This document shows positions 52,352 through 60,700 of a stretch of 62,000 nucleotides of DNA, in pieces. A program made the position numbers and the translations under genes. Position 1 is the first letter of the stretch, and every line of letters begins with the position of its first letter. A model generated the notes under the pieces. The model had not been told where the DNA came from, made no database searches, and was given only the letters and a program-made list of their open reading frames with translations. Origin of the DNA: Symbiodinium natans (lineage: Eukaryota > Sar > Dinophyceae > Suessiales > Symbiodiniaceae); the NCBI GenBank assembly GCA_905221605.1, contig CAJNDS010001024.1, forward strand, positions 147,501-209,500. The letters run 5' to 3'.

Positions 52352-52498
52352 CTCTTCAATGTCCAGAAGCTCAGTGCTTGCATTCAGCAGTATGGTCAGG
52401 TCGGAGAGTTCCTGGGCCAAAGAGTTCCCTGATGACATGAAGAGTAAACATGTGCTCTCAAGCTTGCCAGAGATGCCAGGCGGAGACTTGTCTTTGTC
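52343..52498 (-). CDS. Terminal exon of unknown gene
   Basis: After a stop/acceptor border (cgatag) the frame reads DKDKSPPGISGKLESTCLLF, then MSSGNSLAQELSDLTILLNA and STELLDIEEAL, ending at TAA 52343. It is 52 codons with strong coding character and an acidic, helical C-terminus. It lies 325 bases downstream of the PAS-like gene's stop. The exon at 52647-52708 is probably upstream in the same gene, though their phases do not join directly. Confidence 0.52.
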   Translation of the reverse strand, partial: DKDKSPPGISGKLESTCLLFMSSGNSLAQELSDLTILLNASTELLDIEEAL

Positions 52499-52646
52499 CT
52501 ATCGAGGAACCCTTTCAATCCCCAAGATCTCGCGTGTAAAAAAGCAGTCAAGCCCCAATCTTTGCAAAGGACTGTGCTTGTGCTTGCTGAAGCAAGAAAG
52601 ACGGGAATGCGCGTTGTTTTCGATGCTAGTTGTGCTGAGCACTTAC

Positions 52647-52708
52647 CATTTCCAAAATCACGGTTGCTGAACCAATCTTCAATCTTCACTGTTGTTGTTT
52701 CACCTTCT
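52647..52708 (-). CDS. Short exon with consensus donor
   Basis: The frame reads EGETTTVKIEDWFSNRDFGN and ends at aaatg|gtaagt, a perfect GT donor. About 20 codons. The acceptor is one of the AGs near 52708-52715. The product is unknown. Confidence 0.45.
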
Positions 52709-52822
52709 CATGCTTCGAGAACTTGAAGACACATGACCACTTTCAATGATGTTAGCTTTCAACTTGTGCGCGTGGGTGGCTGCGAATGCAAAGACGAGCA
52801 AGCTGCTGGCGAAAGCGTGAGC

Positions 52823-53198
52823 TCAGGGCAAACAAGGCTCGTCGTAGAACTCCACAGATCCACTCTGGCTGCTGGTTTGCGACAGATGACGCGGTGAAGG
52901 GGCTTTCGACAGCAAACTTGTCGGAATGGCATCCTCCTCGGCTTCGGGCTGCGGCTGGGACTCTGCGTCCCCGGTAATTGCCAGCAAATGCTGCACGGTA
53001 TCACCGTGAAGCCGGAGCCTCACATGCAACACATCGACGGGTATCTCGTGGCCGGCCATGGCTTTCAATGCCACGCGCAAACAGCGCGGGGGGCTGGTTG
53101 GCGTGCTCATGGCTGTGCCGTTCAGAAACTTCTCGAACTTTTGTTTCATGGCATCGTCCGGCGCAAGCAGCTCCGTGATCTTACGCCCCGCGAGAGTC
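52823..53198 (-). CDS. PAS-like membrane protein, last exon
   Basis: This is the final exon of the best gene model here. It starts after cctaag and reads TLAGRKITELLAPDDAMKQK, then FEKFLNGTAMSTPTSPPRCL. It continues with LKAMAGHEIPVDVLHVRLRL and VQHLLAITGDAESQPQPEAE, and ends SGSVEFYDEPCLP at TGA 52823. ITELLAPDD..K..F..FLNGTA plus VDVLHVRLR...G....LLAITGD has the order of a PAS-fold C-terminal half, as in a large dinoflagellate family of multi-pass membrane proteins with a PAS-like tail. PAS domains bind small ligands or sense redox or light. The phase fits the upstream exon at 53371-53491 exactly. Confidence 0.68.
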
Positions 53199-53370
53199 CT
53201 TAGGTGCCAAAGGGAACGAGAGACTGGGAACCGTTTCAAAACCCAGGCCCCAGCTGCCTTTTGCGTTCAGGCTTGGTGGACTGCCTCTGACTGAGCCCAG
53301 CTCCCTTGTGTCAGCATGCCTATACTATAACCATGGCGGCAGATTACGGCACATTGTACAGCTAAGTGTC

Positions 53371-53491
53371 TCATGCGACCCCAAGAGATGTTGCAAGCCG
53401 CTGCTGCTTGCGCAGATCTTGAAGTTGCTGTCCAAGAGCATGTCTCCATCACAGACACCCTTTAGCATCTGGCGGAAAGCAAGCCTCAACG
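53371..53491 (-). CDS. PAS-like membrane protein, middle exon
   Basis: A 121-base exon. After acceptor aaaagcag it reads LRLAFRQMLKGVCDGDMLLD, then SNFKICASSSGLQHLLGSHE. The GVCDGDMLLDSNFKICASS signature is the start of the PAS-like domain in the dinoflagellate family. The next residues (LLGSHETLAGRKITELL, across the splice) complete it. The end cat-ga|gacact implies a GA donor. With the start cg completing the codon left by the membrane exon, both joins keep the frame. The exon falls below common length cut-offs for open frames. Confidence 0.65.
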
Positions 53492-53559
53492 CTGCTTTTT
53501 TTCAGCTGCACTCTGAGGAACCTCTTAAGCCTTTAGGCCGAACAGAAATAGCAAGCATT

Positions 53560-53895
53560 ATCATTTAAAGCATCATCTGACAGTATAAATGATGAATCAA
53601 TAGCAACTTGAAAATCGTAACACATTCATATATGGATGTACTTGTATGGTCATATAAGTATTTAAAGGCTAAAACTTTGATAGCACAAAGTATGAATGAA
53701 ATATCCACATACTAGTCCTAGAAACAAACTGAGAAATAATGTAATAACATCATAACACAATAATAAGATGCTAATATGCCAATAAAAAACCATTATAAGA
53801 TGATAAGGATAACATGATAGTACAATTCATTACAATCATACAATAACAAGATGAGAGTAAAACCACAGAGTAAAACAAAAGAAGTAATAATTGGT
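53560..53895. other. AT-rich island inside an intron
   Basis: About 330 bases, strongly AT-rich with repeated ATAA/CATA/AATG words, within the intron between the membrane exon and the PAS-like exon. It is followed by a C-run block (53925-53955). No element ends were recognised. Confidence 0.75.
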
Positions 53896-53969
53896 TCGGT
53901 CGACTAGCTGCTCCCGTGCTGCCCCCCAGCCCCCCCCCTCCCCCCCTCCCCCCTTTGCCAAATCGCCTC

Positions 53970-54385
53970 CGAGCAACACAAGTGACTCAGCATCCTTAGA
54001 CTGATGGTATGCTGCAACTTGTTCTTCGTGCACGCGTCGTACGATGACGGGCACGGCGATGTCCAAGAAGAGCTCCAACAAGAGCTGGACGTTGAACAAC
54101 AAGCTGAAAGCCTCGCAGCCCTGAACATACGCCGTGGCCAGGCCATGCGCGGCAACGAAGCCGACTGCAGATGAGCCAACCACGTAAGCGTCCGGACAAA
54201 TCCAGGAAATAAAAAGCTCACCGACCAGTAGCATCACAGTCCGAGGATGAAAATCTTGTGTGGTATCCCATATGTTGGATAACATCAAGGCGGCCATGCA
54301 ACCGTGAGCCAGCATGCACACCACTTGCACACGCCGCTTTGTCACATGGACTGCATCTGTGATTGTGAGGAGATAGGCGGCATAC
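53970..54385 (-). CDS. PAS-like membrane protein, multi-pass exon
   Basis: After acceptor gcgcgagcag the frame reads YAAYLLTITDAVHVTKRRVQ, then VVCMLAHGCMAALMLSNIWD, VMLLVGELFISWICPDAYVV, AVGFVAAHGLATAYVQGCEA and FSLLFNVQLLLELFLDIAVP, ending VHEEQVAAYHQSKDAESLVLL. It holds four to five hydrophobic helices followed by a charged linker toward the PAS-like domain. An in-frame stop just upstream marks the exon start. The donor that fits the next exon's phase is GA (ctcg|gaggcg). The frame continues past it into a Gly-run caused by the C-tract. The protein would sit in a membrane with a cytosolic sensor domain. Confidence 0.66.
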
Positions 54386-54411
54386 CTGCTCGCGCGACTA
54401 CCGCGACACTA

Positions 54412-54550
54412 GCTACCCTTGCTGGCCAGTGCACATGCACGGAAATTCATCAAGAAGGCAAGGCTCAAAAAGCAGCATGCCACCAGCCAGAGCAGCGTGC
54501 ATATGTCTGGTCGCAGAAGCCACCGCGTGGCACTTGCCTGGGATTCACAG
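54412..54550 (-). CDS. PAS-like membrane protein, upstream membrane exon
   Basis: After acceptor tgaatcccag the frame reads ASATRWLLRPDICTLLWLVA, then CCFLSLAFLMNFRACALASK. It is one transmembrane helix with a basic flank, as in the start of the membrane part. The exact donor is open; GA donors after LAFL or LAFLM would give the right phase for 54385. Confidence 0.52.
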
Positions 54551-54965
54551 CAAATAAGCCATGATTCATGATGCCAAGAGGCTGGCACGAGCTTGATTCC
54601 ACAGCAGTTCTCAGCCAGCACCGATTTGCCACTGCCAGGGTTTTTGTCGCACCGGCTACCTACACGTCCTTCTGCTCAATCCGCATGCTGAAGGAGATCT
54701 CAAAGACACAAAATACTAAACCGAGCTTGCAAAAATGCTTTAACTTTAGATAATTTCGAGCAAGGCAGCTATCATCGGCATAAGATGCAGATGCACCAAA
54801 TACGACGCTGCGCCACGCCAAGAAGTCACCAGCTTGATGTCCACGTCCTGTCGCGATGTTAGGCCCCGAGTGGATGCAACAATGATCGCATGACCTGCGT
54901 CACTCCTCAATTAGATAGAAGAAGAAGCCCTGCAACAAACGACGAGCATGACACGTCATGGCAAC

Positions 54966-55125
54966 CTAGGATAACTGACGTCGCCACCCCATGATGAACG
55001 TCCACCCCCTCAGCATCGATTTCTGCTGCACAGGAACAGTAAACGGGATGGGCGACACCAATATACAGCAGCTCCACAGCAGGGGGAGGCAGAGGAGGTT
55101 GCTGAACGCGACAACCCCTGCTACC
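54966..55125 (-). CDS. Possible further upstream membrane exon
   Basis: The frame reads GVVAFSNLLCLPLLWSCCIL, then VSPIPFTVPVQQKSMLRGWT and FIMGW. One or two hydrophobic segments and the same strand as the PAS-like gene, but no phase-checked join. Confidence 0.42.
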
Positions 55126-55758
55126 TCTGGCAACTCATTGGCATCGAGTGCGTCGGCAATCTGCTTGCCCTTGCCATCTCCTTCCAAGCAAGAGTCTCAC
55201 TCTCGAAGCCGCTTGCGCAGACTGATAGCAGTCGCAACAAGAACGACTGACCGTGAGATTTGCACATCTGCATGAAAAAGCATGGGATGTCGGTGATAGG
55301 CACTTGGCTACCTCGTAAAGTCCAGCGGGTCCTTGAATCCTTTGGATCAAGCAGAGAGCGGCCCGCCACGTCAACGCCACATGGAAGAATATCAACCTCT
55401 CTCGTTCGCTCGCTCTCTCTTTCTTTTTCTCTCGCGTGAGCCAAGGGCTTAGGAGATTGGACTGGGTCGTCCGCCAGTCTGGGTATGCAGGCTCCTCTGA
55501 CAGTGCAGCCCTGTCTGAACAGCATGTGCCCTGGTTCGCATGCAAATTTTACGATTCTGGGGGTCGAACTCCGTCAAGGGCAACCGCTGATCACGTTTTG
55601 CCAATCAGATCTGCAGCCCGATTTGCCGAGAACTCTGTTGTATCAGCCGGTTACCTGATGCTTGCTGCCAAGCAGCAAAGATCCACAGACCACCGGCAAC
55701 CTTGGCTAGCACTGGTGGCTTTGGCAGGCTCGTCACCGAGCAGGAATGCTGCTCAAAC
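55126..55758. other. No gene assigned
   Basis: Only shadow frames. A CT-rich stretch (CTCGCTCTCTCTTTCTTTTT) lies at 55411-55435. Confidence 0.4.
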
Positions 55759-55983
55759 TCAAAGCATGTTGATGCCCGCCTGACAAGCATGTGCAGTAGG
55801 AACATCGGGATGCACGTCATCCCGAGCAAAATCAAGGGCTAAACTGCAGGAATTGCTAAACAAGAGCCTCGAGAAAGTATCACGGGCAAGGGACAGCAAA
55901 GCATCTGTGCTGGCCACTGGCAGCGTCAGCGACACAACAAAGTCCTCCGCCCTACCCATCAGCCCCGCACCGATGGCACCCAC
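55759..55983 (-). CDS. Putative exon, unknown product
   Basis: The frame reads GAIGAGLMGRAEDFVVSLTL, then PVASTDALLSLARDTFSRLL and FSNSCSLALDFARDDVHPDV. Strong coding character. It may be an early exon of the PAS-like gene or part of a neighbour. The stop at 55759 suggests that the real donor lies shortly before. Confidence 0.48.
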   Translation of the reverse strand: MGAIGAGLMGRAEDFVVSLTLPVASTDALLSLARDTFSRLLFSNSCSLALDFARDDVHPDVPTAHACQAGINML

Positions 55984-57021
55984 GCACTAACATCTCTGCC
56001 ATGAGCCGAAATAGGAAGCGACCAGTGAAGCAGTTTTCGCAGTCTAAGAACCACCACTCCACAACAGCACTACCGACTCCTACAAAAGACCCTGACCATT
56101 GCACAGGACTCCACGAAGGCCGGCTTAACGAACGCGAGGAAAAATGTTGAGACCTGACATCACACATGAAAAGTTGATTCTCGAAAGTTTCAAGCCTAGG
56201 GAACGTCACCCACATATCTGTGGGATGTGGACAGCCCACCGACCCATTATTCAATGTCTCCTCTGTGAGGTTGCGAAGGGCAGCCGCGCCCCAACCTGTG
56301 CAACGGCAGGCTAAAGCGCCGTGTCGAAGAAGGCTTCATGAGTCAGGGTACTACTGCAGAGCCTGCACAAAGCTTTGCAACAGATCATTGGACTGCATGG
56401 ATCTCGGCTAAAGAACAGTGTAATGAACCCTGGGATTCGCTGACATCTTTCTTTGCAACCATGCTTCCATGAGGAAGCTAGAAGGCTGTGCCTTCCACAC
56501 CAGCCCATGTTCTCAAACCATGGCGGCCAACGTGCGGAAAAAAAACAGGGAGGAGCCGGAGCCAAGCAGTTGTTTAGGGATGTTTATAAGCTTGCGGGGG
56601 TTACGGGGCCCCAGGCATCCGACCACGGCACCTTCCAGCCGAGTTCCAGGCATCATCTGTTAGTTCCGGGCAGAACCATGATCCAAACTCCCTATTATCC
56701 TGAAAGGGCCAAGTCGCTTTGGAGCTCTGCGCAGCCGCGCTGGGCCTCGAGGACATCGAGGACCACGCGTAGGTCCTGGCACTGGCGCATCGGTCTGTAT
56801 CGGGGTGTGCCGGGGCGCATCATGGTATGCTGTGTGCTACATAGCACAACACAACACAGCGCAACAGACAGCACGCCACACAACATCGCACCACATATTC
56901 AGTAGGCGGCTCGGGATTTTGTGAGGTGAAACATCTGGGGCCCGGCATCTTGAACGTCCTATGCCTCTTTACATGAAGCCCGAACGCGAAGTTCCTGATA
57001 GCTGCTCCATGTAAGCCCTCA
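55984..57021. other. No gene assigned
   Basis: Weak frames on both strands (minus 56050-56254; plus 56453-56905). ACACAACACAACACAGCGCA words occur at 56845-56890. Nothing decisive. Confidence 0.35.
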
Positions 57022-57230
57022 AGGTCTCCGCTTTCTGCAAGCTCCTGCCAGCCTTTCATTTTGTGATACCTCTTGGTGCTGGGATGTGCTAGAATCGTCC
57101 AAACTGCACCTGAGTTGCACTGGGTCTGAGACTTCGAGAGCCCAAAAGGTCTCCCAGCAGGTATCAAAGACCAAAGGCACCAGACTTGACCCGAAATCAT
57201 CGAACTGCCCCTGGTCCCTGTAGCCCCAGC
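57022..57230 (-). CDS. Exon of unknown gene, after a 35-nt intron
   Basis: The frame reads WGYRDQGQFDDFGSSLVPLV, then FDTCWETFWALEVSDPVQLR and CSLDDSSTSQHQEVSQNERL before a stop at 57019. It is acidic, aromatic and clearly coding. Joining it to the upstream exon at 57266-57407 across the 35-nt segment gtaagt...ataag restores one continuous frame (DSYGWGYRDQG). The true donor may precede the stop. The family is not recognised. Confidence 0.55.
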
Positions 57231-57265
57231 CTTATGGAAACCCCTTGAAGCCACAAGCAACTTAC

Positions 57266-57407
57266 CGTAACTGTCCGGTGCGCCCGTGCCCAAGGAGGCC
57301 GCCATAGCTGTGGGCGCATGGAGGGCCACAGAAAAAGCCGCAGCAGCTTGTGGGTTGCTGACACGCTGGGTCTGCTGCATTGCTCGACTCTGCAGTTCGC
57401 TGAGCTT
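57266..57407 (-). CDS. Exon of unknown gene, between two tiny introns
   Basis: After a pyrimidine-rich acceptor (ttgctcgtttag) the frame reads KLSELQSRAMQQTQRVSNPQ, then AAAAFSVALHAPTAMAASLG and TGAPDSY, ending at agttacg|gtaagt. It is 142 bases. The first part is amphipathic, like a coiled coil; the rest is alanine-rich. The phases agree with both neighbours (0 at the start, 1 at the end). Confidence 0.56.
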
Positions 57408-57448
57408 CTAAACGAGCAACTTGAGGTTCAAAATGCGCTTATAGATAC

Positions 57449-57550
57449 AGATGCCTTCAAGGGGTGAACGCATCGCTCTTGTGCACCAAGACCTTTGTCC
57501 TCCATCATGGCTATTTCTACACTGTGAGCAACAATGTCAGATCGAAGAAG
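57449..57550 (-). CDS. Exon of unknown gene, before a 41-nt intron
   Basis: After acceptor cctttcggtgcag the frame reads LLRSDIVAHSVEIAMMEDKG, then LGAQERCVHPLKAS: 34 codons, 102 bases, phase 0 at both ends. The donor is gcatct|gtatct. The intron to 57408 would be 41 nt, starting GT and ending AG. Confidence 0.52.
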
Positions 57551-57671
57551 CTGCACCGAAAGGAGCGTGTCAATGACAGCATGCCATCAGCCTTCAGATC
57601 AAGCAAACGCTTTAACTCTAAGCATCTGTTGAAAGTTCCAGGCAATCCGGCCAGTGACCAATGCTTATTAG

Positions 57672-57790
57672 GTTCCAAGTTTGCCTGCTTCCTTCGCATT
57701 CCGAAGATCGTACAGATTGCCCTCGCGCGTGAACAACCAGAAACACTGCAATCTCTCATTGCAGGGCTCTGGCAGGAAGATTGACGCTCC
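57672..57790 (-). CDS. Possible first visible exon of the same gene
   Basis: The frame reads EPCNERLQCFWLFTREGNLY, then DLRNAKEAGKLGT, ending before a stop. Strong coding character; GA or GC donors are available (ttg|gaacct, gaa|gcaggc). It is not joined by phase. Confidence 0.42.
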
Positions 57791-57828
57791 AAGCGTTGAA
57801 GCCCTCGACCCCCCAAGTACACCCTAAA

Positions 57829-57956
57829 CCCTCTTTCTACGCCCTGTCAAACCCCATCATTCTCAAACAAACGCCCTCAAAAACCCTGCTTTTCAGCCGA
57901 GTTGTAGGTATAAACCCTAAACCCTAAACCCTAAAAAAAAAACCCTAAACCCACCC
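57829..57956 (-). repeat. Interstitial telomere-like tracts
   Basis: CCCTAAACCCTC at 57822-57833 and, at 57912-57953, five CCCTAAA units interrupted by a run of nine A. Confidence 0.9.
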
Positions 57957-58135
57957 CTCATCAACTGGGCTCGGGTTCGATCTCTGCAAGTCTGGGGAAG
58001 GCCTCGGGTCCTCCACGGGCATGGCCAGTGAGCAGCAAGCTTGTCGGCCTCGGAAAGTTCGGGCACGCAGGAGTCGCTTTGTGGGCTTTGTTTTTTCGCT
58101 CCCGCATAGCTGGCCGTACCGCAAGCAGGGTGTGA

Positions 58136-58294
58136 GGGTTTAGGGTTTGGGGTTTGGGGTTCAGGGTCTAGGGTTTAGGGTTTTTTTGGTGCCACCCGCC
58201 TAGCAGACCCCCTCTGGGATCACTCCACAGGGAACAGTCGTGGCTACGAGGTCTCGTTTAGGTTCCGCAAAAACTAGGGTTTAGCGTTTAGGGT
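58136..58294 (+). repeat. Interstitial telomere-like tracts
   Basis: Six TTTAGGG/TTTGGGG/TTCAGGG units at 58136-58182 and a shorter group (TTTAGCGTTTAGGG) at 58275-58293. They are oriented opposite to the tract at 57912. Confidence 0.88.
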
Positions 58295-58537
58295 GGGTGG
58301 GGGCCCTCTTTTTTGTGACACCCGCTGTGCACATACTGTACATGCCGTGGAATCCACCCTGTAGCGAAGATTCAAGAAAGTTTGTTGCGCCGACGCATCG
58401 GTGGCAATAGCATTTTTTGGCACAGAGGCAGCTTCAGTTCTCACAAGGAAGAAGCCACAACCTCACCCGGAGGTCCACGGGTACCAACTATCAATATCAC
58501 TGGCATGTCAACTTGCTAAGGAATGTCAAGGTCATAC

Positions 58538-58795
58538 CTGCGTTGAGGGTTTGAACGGCCCCGTGAATCCGCAGCCCAGAAATAACGACTGCGGGAGGCA
58601 CAAGGTCATGCTGCGAGTGTTAGGTCCGCTGATCAACATATCAGCCGTTTCATGGCCCCGTCGTGAAAGAACACGCGAAGCCAAGTCCTCCACATCCATG
58701 TGGAAGGAAGCTGCTGACGACAGGACCTCGGGACAGTGAGGGTCAAGTGACCAATTTGGGACAGAGCCTATCCCTGTAGTTATCTGGCTTTAAGG
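58538..58795 (-). CDS. Exon of unknown gene with clear donor
   Basis: Open for 85 codons and ending at tcaacgcag|gtatga. It reads PNWSLDPHCPEVLSSAASFH, then MDVEDLASRVLSRRGHETAD, MLISGPNTRSMTLCLPQSLF and LGCGFTGPFKPSTQ. The composition is that of a globular enzyme-like protein, but I cannot name a family. The acceptor lies between 58795 and about 58750. Below it (58500-58440) a short frame PVILIVGTRGPPGEVVASSL may be the next exon. Confidence 0.5.
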
Positions 58796-58984
58796 TATAT
58801 TACTCGCAGTGGAAATGCGGGAACGGAGACTAAGGTGGCTTCGCAAAAGGCTGATGCTTTAATGGCGGGGGGGGTTCAGTCGCTGAGCCCCACGCATCCG
58901 TTCCCCAAGGCCTCGACAAGGCGCATCCAAGGGAGGTTGCCCCAGCCCTATGATCTTTCCACCCTGTGTCATGATGATGCAAAT

Positions 58985-59056
58985 TCATCATACTATTATA
59001 CGATTCTTATGATTCATTTTAACGAATCATACTATTGTACTATTCGCATGATTCAT
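58985..59056. repeat. Short degenerate tandem/palindromic AT repeat
   Basis: ATTCATCATACTATTATACG, then ATGATTC recurs as ACGAATCATACTATTGTACT, then ATGATTC, about 33 bases later. GATTC/GAATC words also pair. Confidence 0.7.
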
Positions 59057-59866
59057 ACAGCAGAATGAATTCCAGGTCCGAGAGTTCGGCAAGGCACGCC
59101 CGTGTGAAACTAGTGTGTTTGCGCCCGGGCAAGTGTGCCGAAATGTTGCTTTACTAAGCGGGCCAGGGAACTCGGGCGGGCAAGGGTCGAAGTGGTGATT
59201 TGCGCGGGTCCCTACTCGTGTTGAGTCGGGTCATCAGCAAGATGAAAGTTTTGTCGAATTAGCATGTCTTTCGTTGGCGGAGGACTCGGAGTGAAAGCAA
59301 GTGCATTTCACGTGGCCTGGACAGCGGAGGAATTTCTAGGCTTCTTTAGACTTTCAATTGTTCAAACGGAGGAATTTTCGTGGAGGAGTCTATGGGGGAA
59401 GGGGGTTTACAAGTACAGCGTTGCGACGAATGGCGCAGGAGTATTCGCAGTGTTCGTAAGAATTTACAGTAAGCACTACTTTCTTATTACTCATATCCAC
59501 AGCATTGTTTGACAGAGATCTTTGGTGTAATTCAAGCACACTCCCTGCAGTTCGTCCTGGAGCAGGGGACGGGTCACCAGGCACTCGGCTGGTATGCTGC
59601 TTCAGCTCACGAGCTCAGAGGAAGAAGCAAGACAAAATTCTATTCTATCTAGCCACAAACTTAGTTGATGATATTGGCTGCTACAGTAGATCATCCCTAC
59701 CGAACACAAAACGATCGGTTCCCAGCCTCATCAGTGTCGGCAGGCCCTCGCCACAAGGGGCCTTGGGCCTCTAAACCTCGCGACGGTCGTAAGGATCTTC
59801 AGACCCAGTACGATTCGTGCAACAGTTCAACAACAGCTGGAACGCAGTCTTGGGATGAAGTCACCT
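59057..59866. other. No gene assigned
   Basis: A minus-strand frame at 59390-59500 (VVLTVNSYEHCEYSCAIRRN) is weakly protein-like and overlaps a plus-strand frame at 59264-59512. Undecided. Confidence 0.35.
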
Positions 59867-59985
59867 GAGATAGCTGCACTGCTCCCAACTGAATGCAGTT
59901 TGACCCAGCTGTTTCAATAAAGTTACGACTTGCAGGGCCAGGGTGTAGCTTGTTGCCCACCAGCTGAGGGTGCGGCTCATGGCAA
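59867..59985 (-). CDS. Possible helical exon with GT donor
   Basis: The frame reads MSRTLSWWATSYTLALQVVT, then LLKQLGQTAFSWEQCSYL, ending at ctatctcag|gtgact. The helical spacing recalls TPR/PPR or ARM-like repeats. A second open frame on the same strand (59799-60023) overlaps. Confidence 0.4.
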
Positions 59986-60027
59986 CATTCCTTGGCTTGG
60001 TCAGTTGCAGCAAGGCATGTCATGCCC

Positions 60028-60130
60028 CTATCAATACTCCCCTTAGAACCTTAATAGAAAAAACGATTTTTAATATCCTCTTGGGCTTTATATGAACAAA
60101 AATAACAAGTAATTCCCAAGGGGGATATAG
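60028..60130. mobile_element. MITE-like element, family M5 copy 2
   Basis: ACTCCCCTTAGAACCTTA at the left and CCCAAGGGGGATATAG at the right. The interior TTTTTAATATCCTCTTGGG and TTTATATGAACAAAAAT is nearly the same as at 21494-21586. Confidence 0.74.
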
Positions 60131-60419
60131 CTATGGCGGCATGCGCAGAGGTGAGGGAGCCTGTGAGTATCTTTCGCTCGTTTGGTGCTGTGAACACTCT
60201 CATCTCCTGCACTTTTCTATGTCTTCATCACACCCTTACTGCCACTGCAAGCTCACGTAAGCTCTCACTATAGCTGATCGTTTCTCTTTGCTGCGCTTTG
60301 CCCTGCATGCATCCCAAGATAATCACATCGCTACAGGGATGTCCTGTACAAGAATACCCCACGCAGACTCAATTCATCCTCAGCCTTTCTTCAACCGCCA
60401 ATTCTTCGGTTTGGGGTAG

Positions 60420-60700
60420 TTGTGGTTTGTCACCGAAGTCCTCAGAAAGAACGCGGAGACACAAGTCCAAGCGGCTGCGGGGCTAGGGGCGCTTCAGGCT
60501 GCGGCGGCGCCTGTCGCTGCTTTTGGGGATGTGGGGCGCGGTGGCTCGGCTTCCGGCTTGCAGATGCTTGCAGGTTGCATCGCCAACACGGTACATGACA
60601 CGACCGGTTTCGGAGAGACGGCAAACATGAAAATTTCTTACGCTCTCATAGAGGCCCTGAAACCACGAGGGTCAGCACACAAAAAGAAGCAGGCCCCGTG
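60420..60700 (+). CDS. ARM-like repeat exon on the plus strand
   Basis: After acceptor tttggggtag the plus-strand frame reads LWFVTEVLRKNAETQVQAAA, then GLGALQAAAAPVAAFGDVGR, LQMLAGCIANTVHDTTGFGE and NMKISYALIEALKPRG. EVLRKNAETQVQAAAGLGAL matches an ARM-like unit. The following part is Ala/Gly-rich, then helical again. It is the only clear ARM-like exon on this strand. The donor is unresolved. Confidence 0.5.
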
